Shown here: in pieces, positions 7,088 through 16,238 of the stretch
Layout: every line of letters starts with the position of its first letter
How positions within the stretch are numbered: position 1 is the stretch's first letter
Assembly (NCBI GenBank): GCA_024235415.1
Contig: JACKML010000011.1
Location: 10,561 to 74,560, forward strand
Origin: Chromatiaceae bacterium
Lineage (GTDB): Bacteria; Pseudomonadota; Gammaproteobacteria; Chromatiales; Chromatiaceae
Reading direction: 5' to 3'
DNA: 64,000 nucleotides
The notes under the pieces: generated by a model
The model's database searches: none
Seen by the model: the letters and a program-made list of their open reading frames with translations, nothing else
What the model was told of the DNA's origin: nothing
Program-made: the position numbers and the translations under genes

Positions 7088-7867
7088 ATGGCGAAGAAAC
7101 CGGTCGTGGTCATCGGCATGGGTGAGATGGGCAGTGTTTTCGCGCGCGGCCTGCTGCGCCTGGGACACCCGGTGTATCCGGTCAACCGCGACACCAAAAT
7201 GAAGAAACTCGCGCACCGCGTCCCCGCGCCGAAACTGGTGCTGGTGGCGGTTGGCGAAGCCGATCTGCAGGCGGTACTGAAAGAAGTGCCCAAGTCATGG
7301 CGCAAGCGTCTGGCCCTGCTGCAGAACGAATTGCTGCCGGACGACTACGTGGGTCTGGACGAGGTCAGCGTGATCTCCGTCTGGTTCGAGAAGAAGAAAG
7401 GTCAGGATGCGAAGGTCATCATCCCATCGCCGGCTTTCGGACCACGCGCCAAGCTGCTGGCCAAGGCGCTGGCCACCCTCGATATCCCGGTCAAGCTGAT
7501 CGACAAGCCGCGTGACATGCTGTTCGAGCTGGTGGTCAAGAATCTTTACATCCTGACCAGCAACATCGCCGGCCTGCGCTGTGGCGGCACAGTCAGCCAG
7601 CTGTGGGCCGAACACCAGCCGTTTGCACGCGGTGTCGCCAACGAGGTCATCGCGATCCAGGAGGGCCTGACCGGCTCCCGCTTCAACAACGACGAGTTGG
7701 TGGCCGCGATGGTCCGCGCATTTGACGGCGACCCGGGGCATCCCTGCACCGGACGCAGCGCACCGGCACGCCTGCGGCGCGCCCTCGATCACGCCGATCG
7801 ACTGGAGATCAAGGTGCCCATGCTGCGTCAGATCGCCGACGAACAGCAGAGCCCGGCGGTTCTATGA
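7088..7867 (+). CDS. Ketopantoate reductase-like (PanE/ApbA) NAD(P)-binding protein
   Basis: The 259-residue protein opens with a Rossmann nucleotide-binding motif, VVVIGMGEMGSVFARGLLRLG, and continues with a beta-alpha pattern (LVLVAVGEADLQAVLKEVP). The second half is helical and contains KNLYILTSNIAGLRCGG and NEVIAIQEGL, in the style of PanE C-terminal domains. It is shorter than authentic PanE (about 300) and lacks clear matches to the classical substrate-binding sequence, so the substrate is unassigned. It is translationally coupled (ATGA) to the SlpA-type isomerase gene downstream. What it would share with that gene and ispH is not obvious. Confidence 0.7.
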   Translation: MAKKPVVVIGMGEMGSVFARGLLRLGHPVYPVNRDTKMKKLAHRVPAPKLVLVAVGEADLQAVLKEVPKSWRKRLALLQNELLPDDYVGLDEVSVISVWFEKKKGQDAKVIIPSPAFGPRAKLLAKALATLDIPVKLIDKPRDMLFELVVKNLYILTSNIAGLRCGGTVSQLWAEHQPFARGVANEVIAIQEGLTGSRFNNDELVAAMVRAFDGDPGHPCTGRSAPARLRRALDHADRLEIKVPMLRQIADEQQSPAVL

Positions 7868-8316
7868 GCACGGCACAGATCCTCCCGGGCAGCCCAGTGG
7901 TACTGCATCTGTCGATCGCGCTGGAAGACGGTACCGAGGCAATCTCCACCTTCGGCGAAGAACCCGTCAGCGTGACCATCGGTGACGGCACCCTGCAACC
8001 GGGACTGGAGCTGGCGTTATATGGCCTGCACGCGGGCGACACCCAGACCATCAACCTGCTCGCCGAGCAGGCCTTCGGCCTGCGCGACACGAATCTCATC
8101 CAGTACATGCCGATGACCGAGTTCGAGGCCGCGTTCACGCCGGAAGTCGGGCAGATCGTCGCGTTCTCGCTGCCTAACGGCGAGGAGGCCCCGGGCATGG
8201 TCATCGCTGTCGACGAAGGACGCGTTGAAGTCGATTTCAACCACCCGCTGGCCGGTCATGAAATCACGTTCAAGGTCGAGATCATAAGCGTTGAACCGGC
8301 ACCTGAAGAGACCTGA
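7864..8316 (+). CDS. fkpB: FKBP-type peptidyl-prolyl isomerase, SlpA/FkpB-like
   Basis: The 150-residue protein has the two-part FKBP-IF layout of SlpA/SlyD proteins. An incomplete FKBP core (VVLHLSIALEDGTEAISTF, VTIGDGTLQPGLELALYGLHAGD) is interrupted by a chaperone insert (FGLRDTNLIQYMPMTEF) and closes with VDFNHPLAGHEITFKVEIISV. The last motif, FNHPLAG, is diagnostic for this group. It acts in the cytosol on proline isomerisation and folding. It sits directly before ispH, as fkpB does in E. coli, although lspA and ileS, its other E. coli neighbours, lie about 40 kb away here. Confidence 0.92.
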   Translation: MSTAQILPGSPVVLHLSIALEDGTEAISTFGEEPVSVTIGDGTLQPGLELALYGLHAGDTQTINLLAEQAFGLRDTNLIQYMPMTEFEAAFTPEVGQIVAFSLPNGEEAPGMVIAVDEGRVEVDFNHPLAGHEITFKVEIISVEPAPEET

Positions 8317-8379
8317 CGGCCGACGCGGGCAATCAGCACCACGCTTGAAAAGGCCGGTCCGGGCCCGGACAATCCCAGC

Positions 8380-9345
8380 ATGAAAATACTCCTGGCCAAT
8401 CCACGTGGCTTCTGTGCCGGCGTCGACCGCGCAATCGAGATCGTCGAGCGTGCACTCGATGCCTTCGGCGCACCGATCTATGTGCGCCACGAGGTGGTGC
8501 ACAACCGCTTCGTAGTACAGCGCCTGCGCGAACGCGGCGCCGTGTTCGTCGACGAGTTGCGCGAGATCCCCGACGGCGGCACCGTGATCTTCAGTGCCCA
8601 CGGGGTGTCGCAGCAGGTACGCGAGGAGGCCGACAAGCGCGGCCTGACGGTATTCGATGCGACCTGTCCTCTGGTCACCAAGGTACATCTCGAGGTCGCG
8701 CGGCACTGCAAGTCCGGCGACGAGGTGGTGCTTATCGGGCACAAGGGACACCCCGAAGTCGAAGGCACCATGGGACAGTATCGCTGCATCAGGGAAAACG
8801 CCGGCATCTACCTGGTAGAGACGCCGGACGACGTCGCCGAGCTCGACATACGCAACCCGGCACAACTGGCGTTCGTCACCCAGACGACGCTGTCGATGCA
8901 CGACACCGCGTTGGTCATTGAAGCCCTGCAGCGGCGCTTCCCGAGCATCCAGGGACCGAAGAAGGACGACATCTGCTACGCGACCCAGAACCGCCAGGAC
9001 GCAGTCACCCGCCTTGCGCAACAGTGTGACCTGGTGCTGGTGGTTGGTTCACCCAACAGCTCGAACTCGAACCGCCTGAAAGAGATTGCCGAGAAACAGG
9101 GCCGGCCGGCCTACCTGATCGATGGTCCCGAGGACATCCGCCGGGAGTGGCTCGACGGTGTAGCAACGGTCGGCCTGACTGCCGGTGCCTCGGCACCGGA
9201 GGTGCTGGTCGAGAACGTGATCCGTCAGCTCAGGGACTGGGGGGCCGACTCGGTCGAACAGGACGGGGGGCAACCGGAAACCGTGGTGTTCGCACTGCCG
9301 AAAAATCTGCTGACGGCCATGGCGGGGAATTCGACGCAGGGCTGA
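8380..9345 (+). CDS. ispH: 4-hydroxy-3-methylbut-2-enyl diphosphate reductase IspH
   Basis: This is the last enzyme of the MEP isoprenoid pathway, making IPP and DMAPP with an iron-sulfur cluster. The three cluster cysteines are present at C12 (NPRGFCAGVDRA), C96 (DATCPLVTKVH) and C199 (DDICYATQNRQ). Substrate-binding H41 and H74 (SAHGVS) and the VGSPNSSNSNRL motif are also conserved. The length of 321 residues is standard. It follows fkpB by 63 bases. It supplies precursors for the octaprenyl synthase gene (ispB) located at 57.4 kb. The 3' side runs into a different tandem repeat region. Confidence 0.97.
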   Translation: MKILLANPRGFCAGVDRAIEIVERALDAFGAPIYVRHEVVHNRFVVQRLRERGAVFVDELREIPDGGTVIFSAHGVSQQVREEADKRGLTVFDATCPLVTKVHLEVARHCKSGDEVVLIGHKGHPEVEGTMGQYRCIRENAGIYLVETPDDVAELDIRNPAQLAFVTQTTLSMHDTALVIEALQRRFPSIQGPKKDDICYATQNRQDAVTRLAQQCDLVLVVGSPNSSNSNRLKEIAEKQGRPAYLIDGPEDIRREWLDGVATVGLTAGASAPEVLVENVIRQLRDWGADSVEQDGGQPETVVFALPKNLLTAMAGNSTQG

Positions 9346-9365
9346 ATCCCGCGCCCCCTCTTCCC

Positions 9366-9575
9366 AGCCTTCTCCCCACAGGGGAGAAGGGGCAGGAGCG
9401 TTGACCGCGAAGCACTGATCAGACTGCCCCTCATCCCAGACTTCTCCCCTCGGGGGGGAAAGGGCAGGAGCATGGAGTCCGAGGCACTGATAAGTCTGCC
9501 ACTCATCTCTGCCTTCTCCCCTCAGGGGAGAAGGCACACACGCACCCTCTCCCTCAGGGAGAGGGCTGGGGTGAG
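9366..9575. repeat. 72-bp tandem palindromic repeats plus a related hairpin
   Basis: Palindromic cores of the form CTTCTCCCC...GGGGAGAAG start near 9369, 9441 and 9513, exactly 72 bases apart, separated by similar linkers (GCACTGATCAGACTGCC and GCACTGATAAGTCTGCC). A fourth, related palindrome with ACCCTCTCCC and GGGAGAGGG arms lies at 9544-9565, followed by CTGGGGTGAGGGG. This family is unrelated to the GTAG REPs and resembles the widespread CTCTCCC...GGGAGAG intergenic repeats. It fills the gap between the convergent ispH and pilE. Confidence 0.8.
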
Positions 9576-9599
9576 GGGATCATCCCTTCGTACAACGTC

Positions 9600-10016
9600 T
9601 TACCAACAGCCACTGGCCGGCGTCTTAACACCCTGGTGATTGATCGTGAAGGTAGGACAGGCCGTATCCCCGGCCTGCGGGCCACTGCCCGATGCCGTTG
9701 CCGTGACCGTGAACTGCTCGTTGTCGGCGCCCGAACGTGCAATTGTGATGTTGTAGTAACCCTGGTCAGATGCCCCGCCCTGGATATCAGTCGATACCTG
9801 CAGGGAACTCAGGCCGGCCGCATACTCGCCATTGATCGTATAGAAACGCTCTTGTGCCATGGCCACCGTTTCCAGCGCCACCTTGGCATCGGCGCGGCGC
9901 GATTTCTGCACCTGGTTGGTGTAGATCGGGTAGGCAATGGTCGCGATGATCGCCATCACGGCGACCACCACCATCAGTTCCACCAGGGTCAGGCCACGTT
10001 GTCTTTTCTGCATCAT
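9600..10016 (-). CDS. pilE: Type IV pilus minor pilin PilE
   Basis: The 138-residue prepilin has a short basic leader (MMQKRQRG), the processing site G/LTLVELMV with Glu at mature position 5, and the hydrophobic N-terminal helix typical of pilins (VVVAVMAIIATIAYPIYTNQV). The rest matches PilE minor pilins: RADAKVALETVAMAQERFYTINGEYA, a short beta region, and two cysteines (C in GDTACPTF and the penultimate C of SGCW) that likely form the C-terminal disulfide loop. It is the last gene of the fimT-pilV-pilW-pilX-pilY1-pilE operon, 6 bases after pilY1. Confidence 0.93.
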   Translation of the reverse strand: MMQKRQRGLTLVELMVVVAVMAIIATIAYPIYTNQVQKSRRADAKVALETVAMAQERFYTINGEYAAGLSSLQVSTDIQGGASDQGYYNITIARSGADNEQFTVTATASGSGPQAGDTACPTFTINHQGVKTPASGCW

Positions 10017-10022
10017 CTTCCC

Positions 10023-13000
10023 CTACTGGATCCGCACCCAGGACTTGCGGCCGGCACCGAGCAGACCCGGGTTCTCGACGGTCACATCGATCGCCGCGTC
10101 CTTGGTGCCTGACGAGTACTTGCCCTCGGCACCGCCATAGCTGCCATCACCTGAACCACCGACGCCCGACAGGATCGCCGGAGGCTGCAGGATACCGACC
10201 TTCGACTTCTTGCCGGAGACTGGTGTGTAGATCGTGGTGCCGCCGGACGTGCTGGACAGGTTGTCTTCGAAAGTGAAGACCCCGTCACCGTTAAGGTCGA
10301 ATACCGGCGCATACAAACGGCCGCCGGTGCGCGGATCGACCTCCATCAGCCAGCCGTCACCGCCCGCCTTACAGGCCTGCAACGAGGGAATTGTGGTGAC
10401 GAAGATCAGGCGCCCGCCACGCAGGATCGGGTTGGCCACCATCTTCTCGCCCTGTACTGCGTTGCCATTGCTGTCGGGGTTGGTCAGATCCAGGTACCAG
10501 CCACACGAGCCCAGTGCCGAGCAGCTGGCCACAGGGGTGGCCCAGGTCATCGGGTTGTTGCTGACAATACGCACGTCGAACGAATTGCTGCCGAAGGTGC
10601 CCGCTGTCTGCTGGGTGATCGTCTGCTGCTGCAGGATATTCGAGTTGCGCGTCGTCACCGAGGTGATGGTTGCGCCGGTGTCCCGATCCCAGATGCCATA
10701 CATGGAGTTGTAGGCCACCGCATTGGTCGGATCCTGGTCGGCCGTCTCGTAATACTTGCCGGTACCGAAATACACCATCCGACCCACGGCGCTGGTCGGG
10801 TGATAGCCGACGGCCAGACGCGAGGTGATTGGCTGCGCCACACTTCCCACGCTCTTCGCCGAATACAGCAGCGAGGTATTGCCTTCCGAAAAGCCCGAGC
10901 CGTTGGACGCGAATCGCCAGACGTTTCCGTTGAGATCACCGGCATAAATCAGATCGACCTCGCCATCACCGTCACGGTCGATTGGCGAAACCGTCGACAG
11001 CCCGTTGCTGCCGCCATCGGCGGCCGCGTTCACGTTCGACAGGTCAATCGTCGCGAGCAGGTCCCCGGTATCGATCTGTGCGATGTACAGCACCGCCTTG
11101 CCATTGGCGCTGTCATAGCCATTGCCGAACACCGCGACCCAGCCGTGACCCTCGGCCTTGATGATGGCCGGCTGGCTGAACGTGTAGCCCAGCTCGCCGT
11201 AACCGGTATCGCTGCTGTGCTTCTCCCACAACACGACGTTGTCTGCATTGTTCTCGCTGAACGTGTTGGGGTCGGTGACGTCGAGGGCGAACACCCCGTT
11301 ACCGCCGGCACCCAGGGTGCCGACCAACGCCGTGTGCCAGGCACTGCCCCAAAAGGCATCGACCACGGTGGACGGGCCATCGATGAAATAGCGGTGAGTA
11401 TAGTCCGTCGAGGTGAGTTCGCTCAGGTTCGCGTACAGGGCACTTGGCACGTAGGCCAGGCGCTCGGCGCCGGTACATGCGGAAACCGCGTGCAGGGCAC
11501 CGTCGTTGGCACCGAAGTACAGCATCGGCTCACGGCTACCCGCGCTACTGCCACTCCCGGCAGACCAGGTGGTGATCGGTGTCGTTCCGTCGCTCTCGTA
11601 GCACTCCGAGTTGCTGTACTTGCGCTTGAAATCGGAATACTTGGCCGTCTCGAAAAGATTCGCCGTGCCCGGCTCATAGTCGCGGTAGCCGAAGATCGGC
11701 GCCGCCACCACGGTCGGCGTCGAATGCACGACGTCACCCAGCGGTGTGGAGCGATTGCGGAACTGGATGGCGCCACCGTTGGCCAGTTCATTCGAGGTGT
11801 CGCCACGCAGGTAGTCGAGGCGCTCGTCACCGAGCGTATCGAGCGTCGCCGAGTCCGGGTCGATGTTGAGTGCCGCCTGCTGCGTGGTCGTGATGTCCGC
11901 CCAGCGGAAAGGCACACCCTGCGTGCCGTCCCAGGTGATCCACTCACGACCGGTGTCATAGTCCTGACCCGCGATCACGCTGCCGGCATCCCACTCCGCC
12001 GCCTGCAGTGTTCCTGTGGTGATATCCACCGGGAACGACAACAACTTGCCCGACCAGTCGTTGCTGTCGAAGCGTGCCTGGTAGATACGCGTGGTGGTCT
12101 GCAGGCTGACCGAGTTGGCCACGACGGATGCCGACGAGGATACGGTCGCGACCGTCTCGAATACCGTCGCCAGTTGCTCGCTCAACTGTCCGGGGTTGCG
12201 GGCAAAGAAATAATTGTCGGGCTGGCCATTGCCGTCCGTATCCCATTCATATGCCTGGTCGGGGATGTCGTTGGGCGCCGCGGTGCTCGGCGGGCGTTTG
12301 CTGGCCTCGGCCTCCTCCTTGTAGCCGCCCCACTTGGCGGCATAGAACAGCGGGTCCTGCAGCAGGCTGCCGGAACTCGTGCCCAGATTGTAGGCAACCG
12401 AGGTTGCCGGCTGGCCGGTCTCGCAATTGATTGCCGCGTTGGCGCAGGTCAGTACGCCGGTTGGATCCGTATAGGCGGTGAAATAGTTGATGCCTGAATG
12501 GGTATGGAAGCCATCCTGTGTCGTACCGGCGATGATGTAGCCAAAGCCCATCTTGTTCGGTGTCGAATCGGCAAACACACTGGTGGTCACTGTAATCGTA
12601 TTGGGAGTGACGTTGGTGTTGAGTGAGTAGGACAACAGCCCGGCCATGTCCTGGTCGTAGTCCCCGCCCTGCTCACTGTCTTCCCAGTTGATGTAGAACT
12701 TGCCGGTGTAGATCCCGGAACCGGAAGACGTCTCCGCGTGCTTCTGTACCACCTTGAAGTCGACGATCGCACAGTTGCCACTGATGGATTCGTTGCGGCA
12801 GGCAGGCAGTATCGTGACCGGGTCGGTCTGGCCGGGAACCGGGACCTCGATCTTCGGCACCGCGGGCGACAGGGTCACCCCGTAGGTATCGATCTTGATG
12901 TCTGCCGTGTTGCCGTCAGCGTCGGAAAGATCGGTACGGATGGACTCCTTGTGCGCATAGTAGGCAAGACCGGCGATGTCATAGCCACCGCCAAGGCGCG

Positions 13001-14597
13001 GCGCCTCGGGGCAGATACCCTCGGCGTCGGCCAGGTTGTTCACCGTCTTCGCGGTACACAACCCGTTTGAAACGATACTGCCGGTACCGACAAAGAAATC
13101 GTTGCCGGCGATTCCCTCACCCGAAGCCGCACCGACCGCGTTGGTCCAGGTGCTGACCGATCCGAGTGAAGGCAGGCCGGATGCACCGCCGAGCTCGTCT
13201 CCATCATACGACGTCACGCTGGCATTGAACTGAATGACCTTGAGCGGCGCGCAGTAGTTGCCTGCATTCAGCGGATCGACCCAGGAAGACGCACTGATCA
13301 GGTTGTTGATATAGCTGGAGTCGTTCGCATTGAAACCAGGTGTGGTCTTGCCGGCGAAATAGCGCACGCTCTCCAGGAAGATCTCAGACTGCGGGTTGCC
13401 CCAGTTGGTACAGCTGCCGTTGTTGAAGGTGTTGATGCCCCAGGAGCAGTTGTCCGCCGAGTTGTAATAACCGGGGTCATGATCATAACCGCTGACACGC
13501 AATGCGTTCATGTTGCTGATGATATTGCCCGCCGCCGGCGCACTCTTGAAGGTACCGTCGGTGGATACATTGATCTCGTCGGTGATCGGACCGACGTTCT
13601 TGCGCAACGTGCCACCTGACTTGTTTTTCTGGAAGCTGCCGGTCATCAGGCCGAAGTAGATAGAGCCGTCATCACCGTACTCCTGCAGCAGACCATAGGG
13701 CTTGTAGTTGCCACTCGGGTAGGCCTTGCACTTCTCGACACCGATCAGGCCGGCCACGCAGGCCTCGACCCGCGCGATGTAGTCGCCATTGCCCAAACGG
13801 TCATTGGTCCAGTTCGGGTTGTCTGCATCTGCATCGAGCCCGGTGGTCGGGGCATGGTTGCCATTGTTGGTATTGGGGTTCGGCGAGTTGAATATATTCG
13901 ACTGCAGCTCGCCGTGACCGTCCCAGTGACACTGATGGCGCTCATTGGCCGCCCACAGCGCGAAGTTGCCGTCGGCGACCCGCAGCAACGGCGGCTCGGT
14001 ACGGTCTTCGGAATCACCATTGGCCGCATAGGTGGTGTTACAGACCGTGATCTCGGATACCGAGAACGGTGTCAGCTTGGCGATCTCGCCGCTGGTGCTT
14101 TCCTCGTAATACTTGGCGAAGCTGTGCGCATCACCCGGCAGGTAGGAGCGCTCGAGTACCGTCAGTGCGCTGGTGTCGGTCGAACGGTAGCCGCCGTACA
14201 GGATCTTGCGCACGGTATCGATACGCGTCATCGATGCCCAGTTGAGGAAGTTGCCGCTCCAGTCACCACTGACCGCATCGCAATACTTGTCGGTGGTAAA
14301 TGCCTGCGGCACGAACCGGCCCGAGGAGTAGTCGTAGCACTTGTAGGCGTCGAAATAGCCGTAGTAGTCGATGTCGTGATTGTAGGTAATGTCGAGCACG
14401 CCGTCTTCGTCCACGTCCGACCAGTCGTCATAGGCCTTGTAGAAAAGCTGGTGGTCGTTCGACATGTTGATCATGACCTGGGTCTCGGCACCCGAGATCA
14501 GGAAGATGGGCACCTGTGCCGGTGCAGCCGGGGCCTGCTGCGGCAGCAGGGCGCCGGCCGCCAGGCCGAATGAGAGGACGATGTTGTGGATGCGCAT
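10023..14597 (-). CDS. pilY1: Type IV pilus tip adhesin/assembly factor PilY1
   Basis: This very large (1524-residue) exported protein has a signal peptide (MRIHNIVLSFGLAAGALLPQQAPAA). An N-terminal von Willebrand-like and variable region carries Asp-rich turns (DWSDVDEDGVLDITYN). The C-terminal PilY1 beta-propeller begins around residue 930 (TPLGDVVHSTPTVVAAP). The calcium site DRDGDGEVDLIYAGDLNGNVW lies in the propeller, as in PilY1 of Pseudomonas, where it controls pilus extension and retraction. The many paired cysteines fit a secreted fold. The N-terminal half is the fast-evolving, adhesin part of the family. It lies between pilX and pilE. Confidence 0.95.
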   Translation of the reverse strand: MRIHNIVLSFGLAAGALLPQQAPAAPAQVPIFLISGAETQVMINMSNDHQLFYKAYDDWSDVDEDGVLDITYNHDIDYYGYFDAYKCYDYSSGRFVPQAFTTDKYCDAVSGDWSGNFLNWASMTRIDTVRKILYGGYRSTDTSALTVLERSYLPGDAHSFAKYYEESTSGEIAKLTPFSVSEITVCNTTYAANGDSEDRTEPPLLRVADGNFALWAANERHQCHWDGHGELQSNIFNSPNPNTNNGNHAPTTGLDADADNPNWTNDRLGNGDYIARVEACVAGLIGVEKCKAYPSGNYKPYGLLQEYGDDGSIYFGLMTGSFQKNKSGGTLRKNVGPITDEINVSTDGTFKSAPAAGNIISNMNALRVSGYDHDPGYYNSADNCSWGINTFNNGSCTNWGNPQSEIFLESVRYFAGKTTPGFNANDSSYINNLISASSWVDPLNAGNYCAPLKVIQFNASVTSYDGDELGGASGLPSLGSVSTWTNAVGAASGEGIAGNDFFVGTGSIVSNGLCTAKTVNNLADAEGICPEAPRLGGGYDIAGLAYYAHKESIRTDLSDADGNTADIKIDTYGVTLSPAVPKIEVPVPGQTDPVTILPACRNESISGNCAIVDFKVVQKHAETSSGSGIYTGKFYINWEDSEQGGDYDQDMAGLLSYSLNTNVTPNTITVTTSVFADSTPNKMGFGYIIAGTTQDGFHTHSGINYFTAYTDPTGVLTCANAAINCETGQPATSVAYNLGTSSGSLLQDPLFYAAKWGGYKEEAEASKRPPSTAAPNDIPDQAYEWDTDGNGQPDNYFFARNPGQLSEQLATVFETVATVSSSASVVANSVSLQTTTRIYQARFDSNDWSGKLLSFPVDITTGTLQAAEWDAGSVIAGQDYDTGREWITWDGTQGVPFRWADITTTQQAALNIDPDSATLDTLGDERLDYLRGDTSNELANGGAIQFRNRSTPLGDVVHSTPTVVAAPIFGYRDYEPGTANLFETAKYSDFKRKYSNSECYESDGTTPITTWSAGSGSSAGSREPMLYFGANDGALHAVSACTGAERLAYVPSALYANLSELTSTDYTHRYFIDGPSTVVDAFWGSAWHTALVGTLGAGGNGVFALDVTDPNTFSENNADNVVLWEKHSSDTGYGELGYTFSQPAIIKAEGHGWVAVFGNGYDSANGKAVLYIAQIDTGDLLATIDLSNVNAAADGGSNGLSTVSPIDRDGDGEVDLIYAGDLNGNVWRFASNGSGFSEGNTSLLYSAKSVGSVAQPITSRLAVGYHPTSAVGRMVYFGTGKYYETADQDPTNAVAYNSMYGIWDRDTGATITSVTTRNSNILQQQTITQQTAGTFGSNSFDVRIVSNNPMTWATPVASCSALGSCGWYLDLTNPDSNGNAVQGEKMVANPILRGGRLIFVTTIPSLQACKAGGDGWLMEVDPRTGGRLYAPVFDLNGDGVFTFEDNLSSTSGGTTIYTPVSGKKSKVGILQPPAILSGVGGSGDGSYGGAEGKYSSGTKDAAIDVTVENPGLLGAGRKSWVRIQ

Positions 14598-14624
14598 ACT
14601 TCTTTCCTCGCCCGACTCCGCCGA

Positions 14625-15164
14625 TCAGCGGAAGTAGGTGCTCTGCAGGATCACTTCTGAATTGGGTGAAATGCCGTGGCCCTTGCCGGTGACCCGGTAG
14701 TAACGCACGCGCGGCGCCTGGTCCTGGAATCCTACGGTCAGGTCACTGGCAGGCAGTTCGATCTCCGGCAACTGCTCGATGTAATACTCCGGGACCTCGC
14801 TGACCAGCAGGTCGCCGCCATAGGTCATCACGTCAGACGGCACGCCGAGGCCATAATTGGTCGAGGTTTGCGGATCGACACTGTGCGACGAATCGGTGAT
14901 GCCAAAGGTGCCATCCGATCCGTCGAACAGCATCGCGCTGAACACGCTGGTGACGCTGATCGCATCTTCGCCGATGCGCAGTGCGGTCTCGGCGGCCTCC
15001 AGGGCGGCGCTGTAGTCGCGGAAGTTACCGGCCATGCGTTCTTCCATCGTGGTGTCGCGGATGCCCGCGGTACCGAGGATGGTCAGCACCAGCAACAGCA
15101 CCAGGGCGACGATCAGCACGGCGCCGCGCTGTGCCCTCGGGTTGTATCTGTTCATGTCACGCAT
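14625..15164 (-). CDS. pilX: Minor pilin-like assembly protein PilX
   Basis: The 179-residue protein has a PilX N-terminal domain. After the basic leader MRDMNRYNPRAQR come GAVLIVALVLLLVLTILGTAG and RDTTMEERMAGNFRDYSAALEAAETALR, a hallmark of PilX. It lacks the Glu5 of classical pilins, as family members do. The ATG at 15164 has GAGGG eight bases upstream, beside the pilW stop codon; a second in-frame ATG three codons later is possible. It works with PilV, PilW, PilE and FimT in the priming complex at the pilus tip. Confidence 0.92.
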   Translation of the reverse strand: MRDMNRYNPRAQRGAVLIVALVLLLVLTILGTAGIRDTTMEERMAGNFRDYSAALEAAETALRIGEDAISVTSVFSAMLFDGSDGTFGITDSSHSVDPQTSTNYGLGVPSDVMTYGGDLLVSEVPEYYIEQLPEIELPASDLTVGFQDQAPRVRYYRVTGKGHGISPNSEVILQSTYFR

Positions 15165-15176
15165 ATCGCTAACCCT

Positions 15177-16238
15177 CTACAGCACGCTGTTGCGAACGGA
15201 GACCAGGGCGGTGAATTCCTGGCGCAGGCGCAGATCACCGCTCGCCGGAGTGACCTGACCTGTCCCATTGGGAAAGAAAGTGAACGGGGCCTCGGTCGCA
15301 CTCGCACCCTCGACGCTGTTGAGCAGCAGCGAGACGCGCACCGCCATGACCTCGCTCCAGTCGGTGACGCCACCCGGGTCCTGGTAGTTGTCAACGACAC
15401 CATTGCCATCGGTATCCAGGGCGAACTGGATCTGCAGGTCTTCCACACCGTCGACCAGTTCCTGCGAATTGGTACCGTCAAACCGGTACAACGCGGTAAT
15501 CGGCTGGTTGTAACTGTTGGTGCGACCGGTGTCGCCGATGAAATAGGTGTGGGTGGCGAACTCCATCACCACCGAATCGGCACCGTAACGCCGCGACAGC
15601 CCGGCCTGACTGTTGGAGGTTGCAGCGTGCCCAATCTGCGTTTCGCCGCCACTCTCGGCGACACTGGTCGCACGGAAGATATCCGCACCGGCACAGTCTG
15701 CGATCATCAGGTATTCGTCGGTGGCAAATCCGCTACCGGTACCGATCACATCAACGGTGCTGGTAGTCAGGATCTCGCCAGTCACGAAGCGCACGTCCGA
15801 ACGCAACGGACCACGGATCTCAATCGAGTCGGTGCCATTGTCACCGTCCGTGCCATCCGCATCGTAGTCGGGCCCGTTGTACATCGCCCTGCCACCGTAG
15901 GTGTGGGTCGCGGTCTCGTCGTTGCGGCCGTCGAAGAACTCACCGGTGGTGAAATTCGCCAGGTAGGGTGGCGGCGAATTGGCCAGGATCACCACGCGCG
16001 GGTCCAGGTGCGGCGACAGGCAGCCACCGAACCCAGCCAGCTGCAGGTCGGCCGCGATCTGCCGCATCGCGTAGCGGCCGTTCTCCTGCAGTGTGCCAAG
16101 GCCGTTCTGCATCTGGTAGGTGGCCTTGTTCGCGGTGAACACCAGCAGCACCCCGGCCAGCAGCACCAGGCTCAGCGTGGTGGCGACCATCAGTTCCACC
16201 AGGGTGAGGCCGGCCTGTCGCTTCAACTCGTATCTCAT
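15177..16238 (-). CDS. pilW: Type IV pilus minor pilin PilW
   Basis: The 353-residue prepilin has the leader MRYELKRQAG, the cleavage context G/LTLVELMVATTLSLVLLAGVLL, and the PilW signature GLGTLQENGRYAMRQIAADLQLAGFGGC. It is much longer than major pilins, as PilW proteins are, with a large C-terminal beta domain ending in LRQEFTALVSVRNSVL. An Asp-rich turn, LDTDGNGVVDNYQDPGG, lies in the middle and could bind calcium. The start codon overlaps the pilV stop (ATGA). Confidence 0.94.
   Translation of the reverse strand: MRYELKRQAGLTLVELMVATTLSLVLLAGVLLVFTANKATYQMQNGLGTLQENGRYAMRQIAADLQLAGFGGCLSPHLDPRVVILANSPPPYLANFTTGEFFDGRNDETATHTYGGRAMYNGPDYDADGTDGDNGTDSIEIRGPLRSDVRFVTGEILTTSTVDVIGTGSGFATDEYLMIADCAGADIFRATSVAESGGETQIGHAATSNSQAGLSRRYGADSVVMEFATHTYFIGDTGRTNSYNQPITALYRFDGTNSQELVDGVEDLQIQFALDTDGNGVVDNYQDPGGVTDWSEVMAVRVSLLLNSVEGASATEAPFTFFPNGTGQVTPASGDLRLRQEFTALVSVRNSVL

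Noticed and set aside
9366..9575. CRISPR array or intrinsic terminators of ispH and pilE
   Set aside because: The 72-bp units repeat the linker as well as the core, and no T runs follow the hairpins.
10800..12497. Long plus-strand frame antisense to pilY1
   Set aside because: It is a mirror of the pilY1 codon bias. The product is rich in Arg, Val and Gly without fold or motif, and it starts inside the opposite gene.
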